Shown here: one piece after another, positions 21,759 to 34,300 of the stretch | How positions within the stretch are numbered: the first letter of the stretch is position 1 | Layout: each line of letters opens with the position of its first letter | Source of the DNA: Lotus japonicus | Taxonomy: Eukaryota; Streptophyta; Magnoliopsida; Fabales; Fabaceae | Assembly: GCF_012489685.1 (NCBI RefSeq) | Contig: NC_080043.1 | Coordinates: 13,324,223-13,388,222, forward strand | Direction of reading: 5' to 3' | DNA length: 64,000 nucleotides | The notes under the pieces: generated by a model | What the model saw: the letters and a program-made list of their open reading frames with translations, nothing else | Told to the model about the DNA's origin: nothing | Database searches by the model: none | Program-made: the position numbers and the translations under genes

Positions 21759-24700
21759 ATGGCTGCAGCTTTTGTGGGAGAAGCATTCCTCTCAGCTTCT
21801 GTGGAGGTGCTGTTAAACAGGATCTTTTCCCATGAGTTCCTAGGCTTCTTTCATAGCAAGGGACTTGACATTTCACTCCTAAAAAACCTGAAAATAACAC
21901 TTTTGAGTCTCCGAGCTGTACTAAATGATGCAGAGGAGAAGCAGATCACCAACCCTGCTGTCAAGGAATGGTTGGATGAGCTCACACATGCTGTCTTTGA
22001 TGCTGATGATTTGCTGGATGAAGTCAACACTGAGGCTTTGCGATGCAAACTTGAAGTCAGCTCTCAAAGTGAAACCATCAGTGATCAGGTGCTGAATTTT
22101 CTTTCTTCGCCTTTTAACCGGTTATCGGAGTTGATCCATTCACAAATACAAGCATTATTTCAAAGATTAGAGCATTTTGCACAGCAAAAAGACATTCTTC
22201 ATCTGAAAGAAGGTGTTTCCAGCATTGTTTGGCAAGGAACTCCTACAAGTTCTGTGGTAGATGAGTCTGCTATTTATGGTAGAGATGATGACAAATGGAT
22301 ACTTAAAGATTATTTGATGTCAGAAGATGCTAGTGGTAGTGGCAGTAAAATAGGAGTGATTTCCATTGTGGGCATGGGAGGGATTGGGAAGACAACTCTT
22401 GCTAAACTCCTTTACAATGATCATGAAGTTGAAGGGAATTTTGATCTAAAAGCGTGGGCATACATTTCAAAAGATTTTGATGTTTGCAGGGTTACTAAAA
22501 CCATTCTTGAAGCTGTTACTTTTAAACCTGTTGATACAAATAACTTGAATATTCTTCTAGTGGAATTGCAGCAAAGCCTAAGGCATCAAAGATTCTTGCT
22601 TGTGTTGGATGACATTTGGGATGGGAGCTACATTGATTGGAACAATCTAATGGATATTTTTAGTGCTGGGGAAATGGGAAGCAAAATCATCATCACAACA
22701 CGAGATGAAAGTGTTGCGAAAGCCATGCAAACCTCTTTTCCTATCTACCATCTGACGTCTCTAGCCATTGAAGATTGCTGGTCTTTACTCGCCAAACACG
22801 CGTTTGGAGCATATCGCTGCAACGAAAGGTCCAACCTCGAAGTGATTGGTCAAGCAATTGCGAAAAAGTGTGGTGGATTACCATTAGCTGCTATAGCACT
22901 TGGAGGTCTTCTCCGCACCAAGTTATCACAAAATTACTGGAACAAGGTATTAAAAAGTAACATTTGGGATTTGCCCAATGTTAAGGTGCTACCAGCTCTA
23001 CTGTTGAGCTATCATCATCTACCTGCTCCTTTGAAACAGTGTTTTGCTTATTGTTCAATTTTCCCAAAGAACACCAAGTTAGAAAAAAAGATGGTAATTC
23101 AGCTATGGATTGCAGAAGGCTTAGTACATCAGTCCAAAGGTGAGGAAACTATGGAAGAAGTGGGTGATGAATACTTTGATGAACTAGTATCAAGGTCATT
23201 AATACACCGAGATGGGCAACCATACTTTAAAATGCATGACCTCATGAATGATTTAGCCACAATGGTTTCATCTTCGTATTGTATCAGGTACGATGATCGA
23301 AAGTCACATGAAAGTGTTGAAAGAATTCGTCATTTGTCATACAACAAAGGCAAATATGACTCTTTCAATAAATTTGGTGACATTTATCAATCCAAATATC
23401 TTCGTACATTCATAGCCCTACCATTAAAACTATGGTGGTTGCCAGAAAAATGTTTTGGATTCCATCACTTATCAAACAAAGTAGTACATGACTTGTTACC
23501 AGAAATGAGACAATTACGGGTGCTGTCCTTGTCACACTATTATAATATCACTGAGCTCCCTGACTCTCTTGGGAACTTGTTACATCTGCGATATTTGGAC
23601 CTCTCTAACACTGAAATTCAAAGGTTGCCGAATGTGATATGCAAGCTCTACAATCTGCAGACCTTGTTGTTGTCCAAGTGTTGGTTCCTAATTGAGTTGC
23701 CTGAGGACATTGGAAATTTGGTTAATCTACAACACCTCGACATCCGGGGTACAAACTTGAAGAAGATGCCCGCACAGATAGCCAGGCTGCAGAATCTTCA
23801 GACTTTGTCTGCCTTTGTGGTCAGCAAAGTGCAGGATGGTTTGAAGGTTGGGGAGCTAAGAAACTTTCCCCATCTGAAGGGGGAGCTTTCCATTTCAAAG
23901 CTACAAAATGTTACTGACCCCTTAGAAGCTTCCCAAGCCAATTTGAAGAAGAAAGAACTCATAGAAGTGTTAGCATTAGAATGGGATCATGGTACCACTG
24001 AAGACACGCGAATCGTAAGGCTTGTGCTTGATCAGCTGCAGCCTCCCACAAATTTGAAGAAACTAACCATCCAATGCTATGGGGGAACCAGCTTTCCATA
24101 TTGGTTGGGTGATTCCTCATTTACTAACATGGTGTACTTGTGCATTAGAGACTGTGATCATTGTTGGTCACTGCCACCCCTTGGACAATTACTCAGTCTC
24201 AGAGCACTATACATTTCTGGGATGAAATCAGTTAAGACTGTTGGTACTGAATTCTATGGAAGTGGTTCCAGTTCTTTTCAACCATTTCCCTCCTTGGAAG
24301 TTCTGAGCCTTAAGGAGATGCCAGAGTGGGAGGAATGGAACTTGATTGGAGGTACAGCTATTGAGTTTCCTAGTCTAAGATGCCTGTCACTGGAAAATTG
24401 TCCAAAACTTAAAGGAACCTTGCCCACCAAACTTCCTTCTTTAACTTTTGAGTTATCTGGCTGTCCACTATTATTTCCCATTGCAATGGTCTGTCCCAAA
24501 CCCATTGAAAACACATCAACCAACCTTCCTGGCTCAATTGTGCTCAAGTGCACCAATTTCATCCTAGACTTAACAATCTCAAGCATTCCCTCACCAGCAT
24601 CTCTTCCAAGAGATGGCCTTCCAACAACATTGCGATCTCTCACTTTACGTGATTGTGAGAATCTGCAATTCCTCCCTCATGAGTCCTTGCACAATTACAC

Positions 24701-25499
24701 ATCACTTGAGAATTTGACAGTACATAATAGCTGTAGTTCAATGACTTCCTTTACCTTGGGTTCTCTCCCTGTACTCAAAAGTCTTAGCATCACAGGTTGT
24801 AAGCAACTGCAATCCATTGCCATTGCAGAAAATGCTTCTTCCCACAGTCTCTTGCTTCTTGAGTGGTTGAGCATACATTGTTGTCCTGAACTAGAGTCAT
24901 TTCCCACGCGTGGATTGCCCACTCCTAACCTATATCATCTGGATGTTTCCATGTGTGACAAGCTTAAATCACTGCCAGAACCAATTGCCAATCTCACCGC
25001 GCTTCGAGGATTGACTATTCAGAGTCTTCCAAATCTTGAGTATTTTGCAAAAGAAGGTTTGCCTGTCAATTTACGAGATTTAGCTGTCTGCAGTCCTAGG
25101 AGTTTCTGGACAGAAACTATCAGTGAGTGGGGTTTGCAACGGCTCACTTGTCTTGCAGCGTTGCGTATCGGAGGTGATAATCTTTTGACTGTGCTTATGA
25201 ACATTCAAGTGCCAGTGTTGCCCACTTCTCTTGTGTCCCTAGTAATCTGTAATCTTCATGATGTAAAATGCTTGGGTGGGATTTGGCTTCAGCATCTCAC
25301 ATCCCTTGAAAAACTTGAGATTTGTTATTCTCCCAAACTCGAATCCTTGCCAGAAGAGGGACTTCCTTCCTCTCTTTCAGTACTGATCATTAGGCAATGC
25401 CCATTGCTAGAAGCAAGTTGCCATAGCAATGGTGGGAAAGAGTGTCCTAAGATTGCTCACATTCCATGCATAATTATCAATAGACAAGTGATCATATGA
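21759..25499 (+). CDS. CC-NBS-LRR disease resistance protein (RPP13-like 1 type)
   Basis: A single open exon of 1,246 codons. Residues 1-100 form the Rx-type coiled-coil domain, with WLDELTHAVFDADDLLDE (71-88) in the EDVID position. NB-ARC motifs follow in order: P-loop GMGGIGKTT (205-213), RNBS-A around 228-242, kinase 2 LLVLDDIWD (280-288), RNBS-B GSKIIITTRDE (307-317), GLPL CGGLPLAA (371-378), RNBS-D CFAYCSIFP (428-436) and MHD MHDLMNDLA (492-500). LRRs run from about residue 586 to the end, with canonical LxxLxxLxLSxxxIxxLP units. All nucleotide-binding and switch residues are present. Such proteins act as intracellular receptors that sense pathogen effectors and trigger cell death. The start MAAAFVGEAFLSA is the family start. 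The effector recognised cannot be told. Confidence 0.95.
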   Translation: MAAAFVGEAFLSASVEVLLNRIFSHEFLGFFHSKGLDISLLKNLKITLLSLRAVLNDAEEKQITNPAVKEWLDELTHAVFDADDLLDEVNTEALRCKLEVSSQSETISDQVLNFLSSPFNRLSELIHSQIQALFQRLEHFAQQKDILHLKEGVSSIVWQGTPTSSVVDESAIYGRDDDKWILKDYLMSEDASGSGSKIGVISIVGMGGIGKTTLAKLLYNDHEVEGNFDLKAWAYISKDFDVCRVTKTILEAVTFKPVDTNNLNILLVELQQSLRHQRFLLVLDDIWDGSYIDWNNLMDIFSAGEMGSKIIITTRDESVAKAMQTSFPIYHLTSLAIEDCWSLLAKHAFGAYRCNERSNLEVIGQAIAKKCGGLPLAAIALGGLLRTKLSQNYWNKVLKSNIWDLPNVKVLPALLLSYHHLPAPLKQCFAYCSIFPKNTKLEKKMVIQLWIAEGLVHQSKGEETMEEVGDEYFDELVSRSLIHRDGQPYFKMHDLMNDLATMVSSSYCIRYDDRKSHESVERIRHLSYNKGKYDSFNKFGDIYQSKYLRTFIALPLKLWWLPEKCFGFHHLSNKVVHDLLPEMRQLRVLSLSHYYNITELPDSLGNLLHLRYLDLSNTEIQRLPNVICKLYNLQTLLLSKCWFLIELPEDIGNLVNLQHLDIRGTNLKKMPAQIARLQNLQTLSAFVVSKVQDGLKVGELRNFPHLKGELSISKLQNVTDPLEASQANLKKKELIEVLALEWDHGTTEDTRIVRLVLDQLQPPTNLKKLTIQCYGGTSFPYWLGDSSFTNMVYLCIRDCDHCWSLPPLGQLLSLRALYISGMKSVKTVGTEFYGSGSSSFQPFPSLEVLSLKEMPEWEEWNLIGGTAIEFPSLRCLSLENCPKLKGTLPTKLPSLTFELSGCPLLFPIAMVCPKPIENTSTNLPGSIVLKCTNFILDLTISSIPSPASLPRDGLPTTLRSLTLRDCENLQFLPHESLHNYTSLENLTVHNSCSSMTSFTLGSLPVLKSLSITGCKQLQSIAIAENASSHSLLLLEWLSIHCCPELESFPTRGLPTPNLYHLDVSMCDKLKSLPEPIANLTALRGLTIQSLPNLEYFAKEGLPVNLRDLAVCSPRSFWTETISEWGLQRLTCLAALRIGGDNLLTVLMNIQVPVLPTSLVSLVICNLHDVKCLGGIWLQHLTSLEKLEICYSPKLESLPEEGLPSSLSVLIIRQCPLLEASCHSNGGKECPKIAHIPCIIINRQVII

Positions 25500-26654
25500 A
25501 TCATCCTGCACTTATCTTGTTAGAAGATCTTTGCAGGTTGTCCTTCAAAGATCAATAGACAAGTGATAATATGAATCATCATATGCTGGGTTTGCCTTCC
25601 CCATTCTTTCAACCTTTTATCTTCTTTTTTTTTGTTTTTAAAGATTGTTATGGTTTAGGCTAAAACCTTGAATTGATCACTTGACTTGTTTGAGATGTAA
25701 TTTAATAGTCTTCTCAGTCTGGCTGTCTGTTTGAGCTACAAAAATCTTGTGCACTGAAAATGAACTTTCTTATCTGATGAAGTAGTTTTTGCTGTCTGCA
25801 TTCACGCTTTCGTAATTCTGGAAGTGAGACCAGAAATTTAAATGATGGCTATTCATCCTGTGCCTTTTGACATATTGTTCAGATTCATCAATGAAGTGCA
25901 GAATGTTATCTTTTGACAGGATTGTCTAGACTCTAGAGAAAGCCTTCAGAATGATGTATTATTTGGTATCCAATATCTGATTTCTTATTATGTATGCAAT
26001 TTGTCACTGAATGGTACTTATATTTTACTTGGTTGAAGTGGGAATCATTTGGTAAATTACTGGCTAAACTAGACCATAGAAAGAGTAACTAGGGATTACC
26101 GAATTCATTTGTAAAGTTCTGTTTATGAACCTGGTATTTTGAGGATCTGATTGATGTGACACTCTAGTGGGTATGTATTAGCCCAAAACAAAACAAGAAA
26201 GATTTGGAAAAAGTTTGGTTGAGACTCCATAATAAGTGGGAAGAAGTGAGAGATGGAAAGAAAAAAGAGAGAAAGTAAAAGATGATAAGTGATATGATGA
26301 AGGAGAAGAGAGATTAATAGAAAGTAAGGTAAAAATGAAGTGGGAAATTATAGAAGGGTGAATGAATTATAGCTCTAAGGATTTGTTCACACCAATACAT
26401 TCACACTTATTAGAGAGAGATAGGAATAGAAGAGAGAAAAATAATATATATGATGTGTGATGTGATAAAAATGGAGTAAGAGATAAGAAGAAAAACTTGG
26501 TGAAAATGATATGAAAGATAATGTTGTAATTGGTATGATCATTTTAAAACCCCTAAGCAAAAACATATACAAGTTTATGAAAGAAAGGAGAAACAGATAA
26601 ATTACTTACACGGTATTTATGGTTATGATAATATGAATTGTGGTTCCATCAATC
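25500..26654. other. 3' flank of CNL gene 1 and intergenic
   Basis: No gene. A ~30-bp phrase (ATCAATAGACAAGTGAT-ATATGAATCATC) that includes the CNL stop region is repeated about 75 bp downstream (25550-25580). The part from 26240 to 26560 is purine-rich. Confidence 0.45.
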
Positions 26655-27599
26655 TAGAGCTGGGTACGCAGGGTGGCCCGCCCCGCGCAGGCATGCAGTT
26701 TAGCGGTCCTCTATTTTCCGGGCTATAGCCTGCACTAATCCGTGGGCCGGCTCGCGGACTTTGTCCTCTCTTACCCCCTTTTTCGCCCTCGTAGGCTCGT
26801 CCCGTACTAGCCCGCCTGCGTAGGCCCGTAGTTAAGCGGTTCTTTATTTTCCGGGCTATAGCCCGCATTAGTCTGCGGTCTCGCGGGCCGTGTAACGCCC
26901 CGAATTTCGGGTGTCACTTTAGTAACCTATTAAAGTAAATATGCAATATTTTCCAAAATGATACATATAAATAAACACGAGTATATTTTTTTCTTCTTTC
27001 CAAATGTATTTCCAAAACATGTCATGCATGCTCCCAACTACAAAACCTAACCAATAGAAACAACTCAACAAAAACTATTCTGCAATGCCATCATGAATCC
27101 GACATACTCCCTACGATCTCCACCTCGGAGAACCGCAGGAAAGCAATGCATCGGAACCTACCCGAAACCTCAAATATAAATTCCTAAAATCTTTATACAA
27201 GCTTAAACCAATAACGGTAAGCTCTCTAACCCAAGGCTCTAGCCTTAAACCCGACTCTACTCGTCGAGTACTCCACTGTCCTTCAAGTCCTCATCTCTAC
27301 TTGCACCAAGGTTAAGCTCCTTCGAAGATTCTCCATCGCCTAATAGCGTTAAGCGCCCAAACAACACATAACAAACAAAAAGGGTTAACTCCATGCAATT
27401 ACCACGTATAAAAGAGAAAATCATGCTATTCGAATTTAACTGCATATCATGGCACATAAACTAGCAACTTAACATCACATAACAGCTCAAATATCCACAA
27501 CCTCCAAGGTATAGAATCAAATCATATGACAATAATCTCAACAATATAACATCAAATCCAATAACAACAACCTCAATCTATATCATCTAATCAGATGTC

Positions 27600-27800
27600 A
27601 AAAACCTTGACAATATAACGTCAAATCAGATATTAATAATCCTCAACAATATAACAACAAATCAGATATCAATAATCCTCAACAATATAACAACAAATCA
27701 GATATCAATAATCCTCAACAATATAACATCAAATCAGATATCAACAATCCTCAACAATATAAATCAAACTAGATCTCAACAACCTCAACAATATAGATTA
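27600..27800. repeat. imperfect ~36-bp tandem array in solo LTR
   Basis: A unit like AATCAGATATCAATAATCC followed by TCAACAATATAACAACA recurs about five times in direct tandem, with substitutions growing toward the right. Confidence 0.75.
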
Positions 27801-27863
27801 ACTCAGCTATCAACCACTTAACATATCAGATGACAATAACACCAACAATATGAGTCAATCAAT

Positions 27864-28340
27864 AACGTCTCAAAAGACGGGACGATGATAGGACCACACC
27901 TCCTCATCGCCACTTAGCGTCACAATGGACAGGACAATCATAAGACCACACCTCCTGATCGCCACTTATAGCGTCTCACAAGACGGGACAATGATAGGAC
28001 CACACCTCCTCATCGCCACTTAGCGTCTCACAAGACGGGACAATGATAGGACCACACCTCCTCATCGCCACTTAGCGTCTCACAAGACGGGACAATCATA
28101 GGACCACACCTCCTGATCGCCACTTATAGCGTCTCACAAGACGGGACAATCATAGGACCACACCTCTTGATCGCCACTTAGCGTCTCACAAGACGGGACA
28201 ATCATATGACCACACCTCCTGATCGCCACTTATAGCGTCTCACAAGACGGGACAATGATAGGACCACACCTCCTCATCGCCACTTATAACGTCTCACAAG
28301 ACGGGACAATCATAGGACCACACCTCCTGATCGCCACTTA
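27864..28340. repeat. nine-copy ~53-bp minisatellite in solo LTR
   Basis: A unit of 52-54 bp beginning GCGTCTCACAAGACGGG and ending CATCGCCACTTA is repeated nine times (starts near 27865, 27917, 27970, 28023, 28075, 28129, 28181, 28235 and 28289). The first two copies are the most diverged. Copies alternate at a GAT/CAT position and in the presence of an extra TA between units. GTCT-CACA-AGAC within each unit can form a small hairpin. Confidence 0.92.
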
Positions 28341-29787
28341 ATAACGCCACGAAGGCCATACAGTACAATCCAACAACGCATATGCACAAATATATATCAA
28401 CAATTTCAAATCCAATAATCAAGACAGAGTAACCCTATGTTACTCTTAATATCAACAAGCATACGTCAACTCAACTCAATGACAGAAACCAGTAAACGGC
28501 CGAAGTCTCTCAGAAAACGGAGACACACGTCTCAATAAGTTTACTCGGCCGAAGCCTTCAGAAAACATTTGGCACAAGCCTCAGAAACAGTCAATATAAG
28601 CAAGCATACAACATTGCACGCATAATAATCACAATCCAATGCCAATCAATATAAACATCTTCATCTCAAACGCAGGCAGTGCGATAAAAGCAGGCAAGAC
28701 TCAAAGACGCACTAAAACTGAGTTACCCTTACCTTAGCCAATTTCTCCATCCAAGCTCAACATCCCAGTCCAATCCAAAATAAAGCTCCCGGACTCAGCA
28801 AGTTCCCCGGCGTCCTCCTCAGTTGTGAAACCTCACCGCTTGCTCCAAAACCTCTTTCCTCAGCTCAACTTGTTCCAAACCTTAAGCAAAGTACCATTAC
28901 TTAGTCGCTAAGAAACAATACAACTAATAACACTAACAAAACCCAAAAAGAAGCTTTCGAAGCTTTAGAGTTCGACATTTGGGCACGAATGGACAATAAG
29001 ACATGTTTTCGCTAAAATGCGCATAACTCGAGCTACAGAACTCGGAATGACACGAAACCAACGCCAAAATTTCGACAATTGAAAGAGCTACGCAATGGCT
29101 CAGGTCATAGAGACCCAAAAATTATTTTTGGACACGGTACCCTAACAAATAGGTTTCGGCCACTCTAGAAAATAGGGTTTCCGAACTTTTTCTTCGATCT
29201 AAATCAATTCCTAGGTATTCTTAGGCGATATCTAGGCCAGGGAAACTCTCAGAAAAATTATCGGGTCAAAAACTGTCGCAGGGGTATTTTGGTCAATATT
29301 TTTAGCTCGGAAACTCAAAATCAGAATTTCGAAAAACAAATTAGATGGGGTCGATACCAACGACGATTATGACGACTAATCCTACTAACGCTAAGCTCAG
29401 TCGAGAGTTTTACGCCTAAAGGGTGAAACTTTAGCCAAAAAATGGGTATTTCAAGCAGAATTGAAACTCGGCGGCAATTCGACGAGATTCGGCGAAAAGT
29501 AATCCGCTAAACATGCTCATGGGCACGCAGGGAAGAAGTTTAGATAGAAAGATGAAGTTATTTGGACAATTTTACAAAAAGCTCAAAACTTTGAGCACAG
29601 AAAGACATAAAGAAAAGCGACAGAATTGACGATCAGAAGTAAGGAATAACATCAGTACCTTGAGGTCTACGCGTAGCAACGAACTGTACGACGATCAGAC
29701 AAGAATCGACGAAAAGCTCTCCTCCCTTTCTTCCTCTCAAACCCACGGCCACTATGTGAAGAAATGGTGAGTTTTGTGATTTTTTTC

Positions 29788-29797
29788 CTATTTATAG
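29788..29797 (-). promoter_or_regulatory. TATA box of the solo LTR
   Basis: CTATAAATAG on the minus strand, about 700 bp into the LTR in its own orientation, followed by an A/C-rich leader-like stretch. It supports the minus-strand orientation of the LTR and marks a possible promoter reading toward CNL gene 1. Confidence 0.6.
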
Positions 29798-30540
29798 GAG
29801 AGTGAAATCGCGGGAAAATGAATATTTCGCGATTCCGATTTTTCCTGTGCATTCCTCTGTGAATTCTAAGATAGGTTCTGGCGACGGAATTCCAGAACTC
29901 AAAACAGGTTTCTCAGAATTTAAGCAAACCATCCAAAGTCGGTGTAAATCTATTTTACCCGAAAAACTACTTTTTGCAGTTGATGTCGGAAGACAAAACT
30001 TCCTTCTGAAGAAAGATTGGAAACATCGAAAGAAATGGGTGGACGCGTGTGGAATCTTCGTTTGAAGCTCCGAATAGAAAAAGTCTTCATCAACAGTTTA
30101 CTTTAAGGTTCTTGAGCTATCAGGGATTCAGTCTCGGCAAACTTCCGAGAATCGAAAACGATCATTCGTACATTCCAGGGTTTCGTGTCGAAACACTCGT
30201 AAGGGAAAGGAATAAGATAAATTCTTATAATCCTCTGAATATTTTTGAATTCCGCTTCTACAGTGCTTTAAGAGCGGAATAGCCTTTTACTAACGCTTTC
30301 GCCCTAAGGCGGAAGTGAATAAAGCTCGTGCTATAACCTATAGCGACAATAGTACTATTCTTAGTCGTTTCCTGGACTTTCTCCTTCATAATACTAATCC
30401 AAACATCAACCATAAGTCAAGTTTCTCTCACGCTGACACAAAATCCTATGCGTGAGTTGGAAATTAATTAATTATTTAATTCTAAAATCCTGGGTCTTAC
30501 AGGCCGGCCCACGGACTTCAACCCGCTTACCTAGCTCTTA

Positions 30541-31309
30541 TCAATCAGATTTCTTTGCAGTCATGCGACATAGTTACGACTACAATTTCAAACTCTGAAT
30601 CTGTAACTCTTACAGAAATTTCCTTCTTATTGTTGTGTCAAAGTGAATATTCATCCAAATCTCACATCAAGTAATGTGATAAACCGATAAAGAATGAAGT
30701 AGATAAATAGACTATTCATCCAAGCCTCACATCGAGTACCATGAAGAAGAAAGAAGTAGAGAAATATTTCTAATCCCTTGAGTGTTATGCCGTCAACAGC
30801 GGGCTCAGACTTGACCTAACCATTTCTAGAAGTTGATGGGTCTTAACTATAATTATAATTTTTACATCAACAATTATTCGGTAATGAGTCTAGATATACT
30901 TCCTCGATTTTTATATATTTGTCACTTTAAGGTTTTAACACATGTATTAAGAAGTATTATTAGTATTTTTGTTCTTTTGTAAAAATTATTACTTTTTTTG
31001 GTACATCGAAAAGATTGTAAAAATTATTACTAATTTCCTAATATACCATTTATCTCTCTTATTAATTAATTTCATTTCACCAAGTATAATTGGTAAGACA
31101 TGATTAATGCTCTTAAAACTATAAAATTCTCACATATATAGGGAAAAAAACACTGGATGGAGTAGTTGATTAAGGCTCTTTTTGCATAAGCAACGTAAAC
31201 CAATATTCACTCAACTTAGTCTAACCCCTTCTTTGACATTCACTACCTTGTATTGTGTGATTCAAAATTCAAAGAGAGCATCAAAATATCTACTTCAACA
31301 CAAGGAACA
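30541..31309. other. upstream region of CNL gene 2
   Basis: AT-rich. A phrase TATTCATCCAA followed by CTCACATC is duplicated about 60 bp apart near 30650-30735. No other gene is seen. The last ~120 bp are probably 5' leader of the CNL gene. Confidence 0.4.
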
Positions 31310-34300
31310 ATGGCCATGGCAGTTGTTGGAGAGGCATTCCTCTCAGCTTCCATGGAGGTGTTGTTAGAGAGAATAGTTTCCCAAGAGTTCCTCTTCTTCT
31401 TCCGGAGCAAGCAGCTTGACGTTTCACTCCTGAAAAAGCTGAAAACAACTCTGCTGAGTCTTCAGGCTGTGCTGAATGATGCTGAGGAGAAACAGATCAC
31501 CAACCCTGCTGTGAAGGAATGGCTGGATGAGCTCAGAGATGCTCTCTATGATGCTGATGATTTGTTGGATGAAGTCAACACTGAGGCTTTGAGGTGCAAA
31601 CTGGAATCTGGGTCTCAAAGTAAAAGTCAACCCTTCAGTGATCAGGTTATGAACTTCCTTTCTTCTCCTTTCAAAAGGTTTTCTGGGGTCATCAATTCTG
31701 AAGTTCAAGATCTTTGTCAAAGATTGGAGCTGTTTTCAGTGCAAAAAGACATCCTTGGACTGAAAGAAGGTGTTTCTGGCAGAGTCTGGCATGGAACACC
31801 TACTAGTTCTGTGGTTGATGAATCTGCTATTTATGGTAGAGATGATGACAAGAAGATACTTAAAGATTATTTGCTGTCTGAAGGTGATCATGGTTGTGGA
31901 AGCAAAATAGGGGTGATTACCATGGTTGGTATGGGTGGACTTGGTAAAACAACCCTTGCTAAACTCCTTTATAATGACCATGAAGTGGAGGAGAAATTTG
32001 ATCTGAAAGCTTGGGCTTATATTTCAAAGGATTTTGATGTTTGCAGGGTGACTAAAAGCCTTCTTGAATCAGTCAGTTCAAAGCCTGTGGTTACTAATAA
32101 CCTGAACATTATGCAAGTGGAATTGCAGCAAAGCTTAAGCAACAAAAGATTTTTGCTTGTCTTGGATGACATGTGGGATGGAAGCTATGACGATTGGAAC
32201 AAACTGAAGGCCATTTTTAAATCTGGGGAAGTGGGAAGTAAGATCATCATTACCACACGGGATGAAAGTGTTGCATTAGCCATGCAAACATTTCTTCCTA
32301 TCCACTACTTGAGATCTCTTCACAGTGAAGATTGCTGGTCTTTACTTGCTCATCATGCATTTGGACCAAGTAACTGTGGGAAACAATCCAAACTTGAAGT
32401 AATTGGCAAAGAAATTGCAAAAAGATGTGGTGGATTGCCATTAGCTGCAGAAGCCCTCGGGGGTCTTCTCCGCACCAAGTTATTGGAAAAGGAATGGGAT
32501 AAGGTATTAAAAAGTAACATCTGGGATCTGCCAAATGTTAAGATACTACCAGCTTTGCTGTTAAGTTATCACTATCTTCCTGCTCCTTTGAAAAGATGCT
32601 TTGCTTATTGTTCAATTTTTCCTAAGAACTCTGGTTTAAACAAGAAGATGGTGGTTCTTCTATGGATTGCAGAAGGCTTAGTACATCAGCCCAAAAGTGA
32701 CAAAGCTATGGAAGAAATAGGTGATGAATACTTTGATGAACTAGTGTCAAGGTCACTAATACGTAGACAGACTGTCAATGGTAAAACGAACTTTATGATG
32801 CATGATCTTATCAATGAGTTAGCCACAATTGTTTCATCTGCATATTGTGTGAGGTACGAAGATCCAAAACCACGCGAAGGTCTTGAAAGGGCTCGCCACT
32901 TGTCGTACAACAGAGGGAAGTATGACTGCTTCAATAAATTTCAAGCATTGTATGGGTCAAAATGTCTTCGTGCCTTTCTAGCTTTACCATTAAAACATTG
33001 GTGGTCATCAAAATATCCTAATTTGAGAAGCCATTATCTATCAAACAAGTTACTTTTTGACTTGTTGCCAGCAATGAGACGGTTGAGGGTGTTATCTTTG
33101 TCACACTACAATAATATCACTGAGTTGCCTGACTCTCTTGGAAACTTATTGCACCTGCGATATTTGAATCTCTCTAATACTAAAATTGAAAGATTACCAA
33201 ATGCAGTATGCAAGCTCTACAATCTGCAGACCTTGTTATTGTCCAAATGCTGCTTACTTACTGAATTGCCTGAGGACATGGGAAATTTGGTTAATCTTCG
33301 CCACCTTGATGTCAGTGATGCAAAATTAAAGGAGATGCCTGCACAAATATCCAAACTACAAAATCTCCAAACACTGTCTACTTTTGTTGTCAGCAAAAAG
33401 CAGGATGGATTGAAGGTTGGAGAGCTGAGGAAATTTCACCATCTACAAGGGAAACTTTCAATCTTAAAGCTACAAAATGTCACTGACCCCTCTGATGCCT
33501 TTCAATCCAACTTGAAGAAGATAGAACAAATTGATGAGTTGGCCTTAGAATGGGATCGCAATGCAACTGAAGACTCGCAAATGGAAAGGCGTGTACTTGA
33601 ACAGCTCGAGCCATCAACAAACTTGAAGAAACTCACTATTCAGTTCTATGGTGGAACCAGTTTTCCAAATTGGTTAGGAGATTCCTCATTCGGAAACATG
33701 ATGTATTTGCGTATCAGTGGCTGTGGTTATTGTTGGTCACTTCCTCCCCTAGGACAGTTACTTAGTCTCAAAGAACTCGTCATTTCTGGACTAAAATCTG
33801 TGAAGAGAGTCGGTACTGAATTCTATGGAAGTGGTTCCCCTTCCTTTCAACCATTTCCCTCCTTAGAGATTCTGACATTTGAGGAGATGCTAGAGTGGGA
33901 GGAGTGGGACTTGATTGGAGGTACAACTATAGAGTTTCCTAGTCTAAAGCGTCTGTTTCTATGTGATTGTCCCAAACTCAAAGGAAACATACCAAACAAT
34001 CTTCCTTCCTTAGTTGAACTTGAGTTGTCCCAATGTCCTCTACTCAAGTCACAAGCTCCATATGAGGTGGAAAGCAGCAACAATAGAAGGCCATCACATC
34101 TAGGATTGATGATGCTTGGACTTAATTCTCTTAGAGAGTTGACTATCTCAGGCATTCCCTCTTTAACATCCTTCCCAAGAGATGTTCTGCCGACAACATT
34201 ACAATCTCTCACTTTCCTTTCTTGTGAGAATTTGGAATTCTTACCTCATGAATCCTTGCAGAGCTATACCTCACTTGAGAAATTGCAAATATTCAATAGC

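Larger units (their letters stand above)
26891..30501 (-). mobile_element. solo LTR, 3.6 kb
   Basis: The sequence starts TGTAACGCCCCG and ends TGGGTCTTACA on the + strand, and is flanked on both sides by GGCCG (26886-26890 and 30502-30506), a 5-bp target duplication. Read on the minus strand it begins TGTAAGACCCAGG and ends CGGGGCGTTACA, a form common in plant LTRs. No gag, pol, primer-binding site or second LTR is inside, so it is a solo LTR left by recombination between two LTRs. The 3,611-bp length suggests a Ty3/gypsy element with very long LTRs (for example Tat/Ogre); the lineage is inference. Orientation follows the TATA box described below. Confidence 0.82.
26655..30540. mobile_element. 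GC-rich inverted-repeat element split by a solo LTR
   Basis: The left end TAGAGCTGGGTA (26655) and the right end TACCTAGCTCTTA (to 30540) are imperfect inverted repeats, next to short TCAATC direct repeats. Without the inserted LTR the element would be about 270 bp. It is strikingly GC-rich against its surroundings and contains a phrase CCGGGCTATAGCC that occurs twice in a duplicated ~130-bp unit (about 26697 and 26829). I read it as a MITE-like element, but the superfamily is open. Confidence 0.5.

Noticed and set aside
24278..24643. Minus-strand frame of 121 codons in CNL gene 1 (and its twin at 33847-34212 in gene 2)
   Set aside because: Present at the same place in both genes only because the sense sequences are similar. 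No independent signals.
27864..28340. CRISPR-like array
   Set aside because: Units are directly contiguous with no unique spacers, and this is a plant genome. It is a minisatellite.
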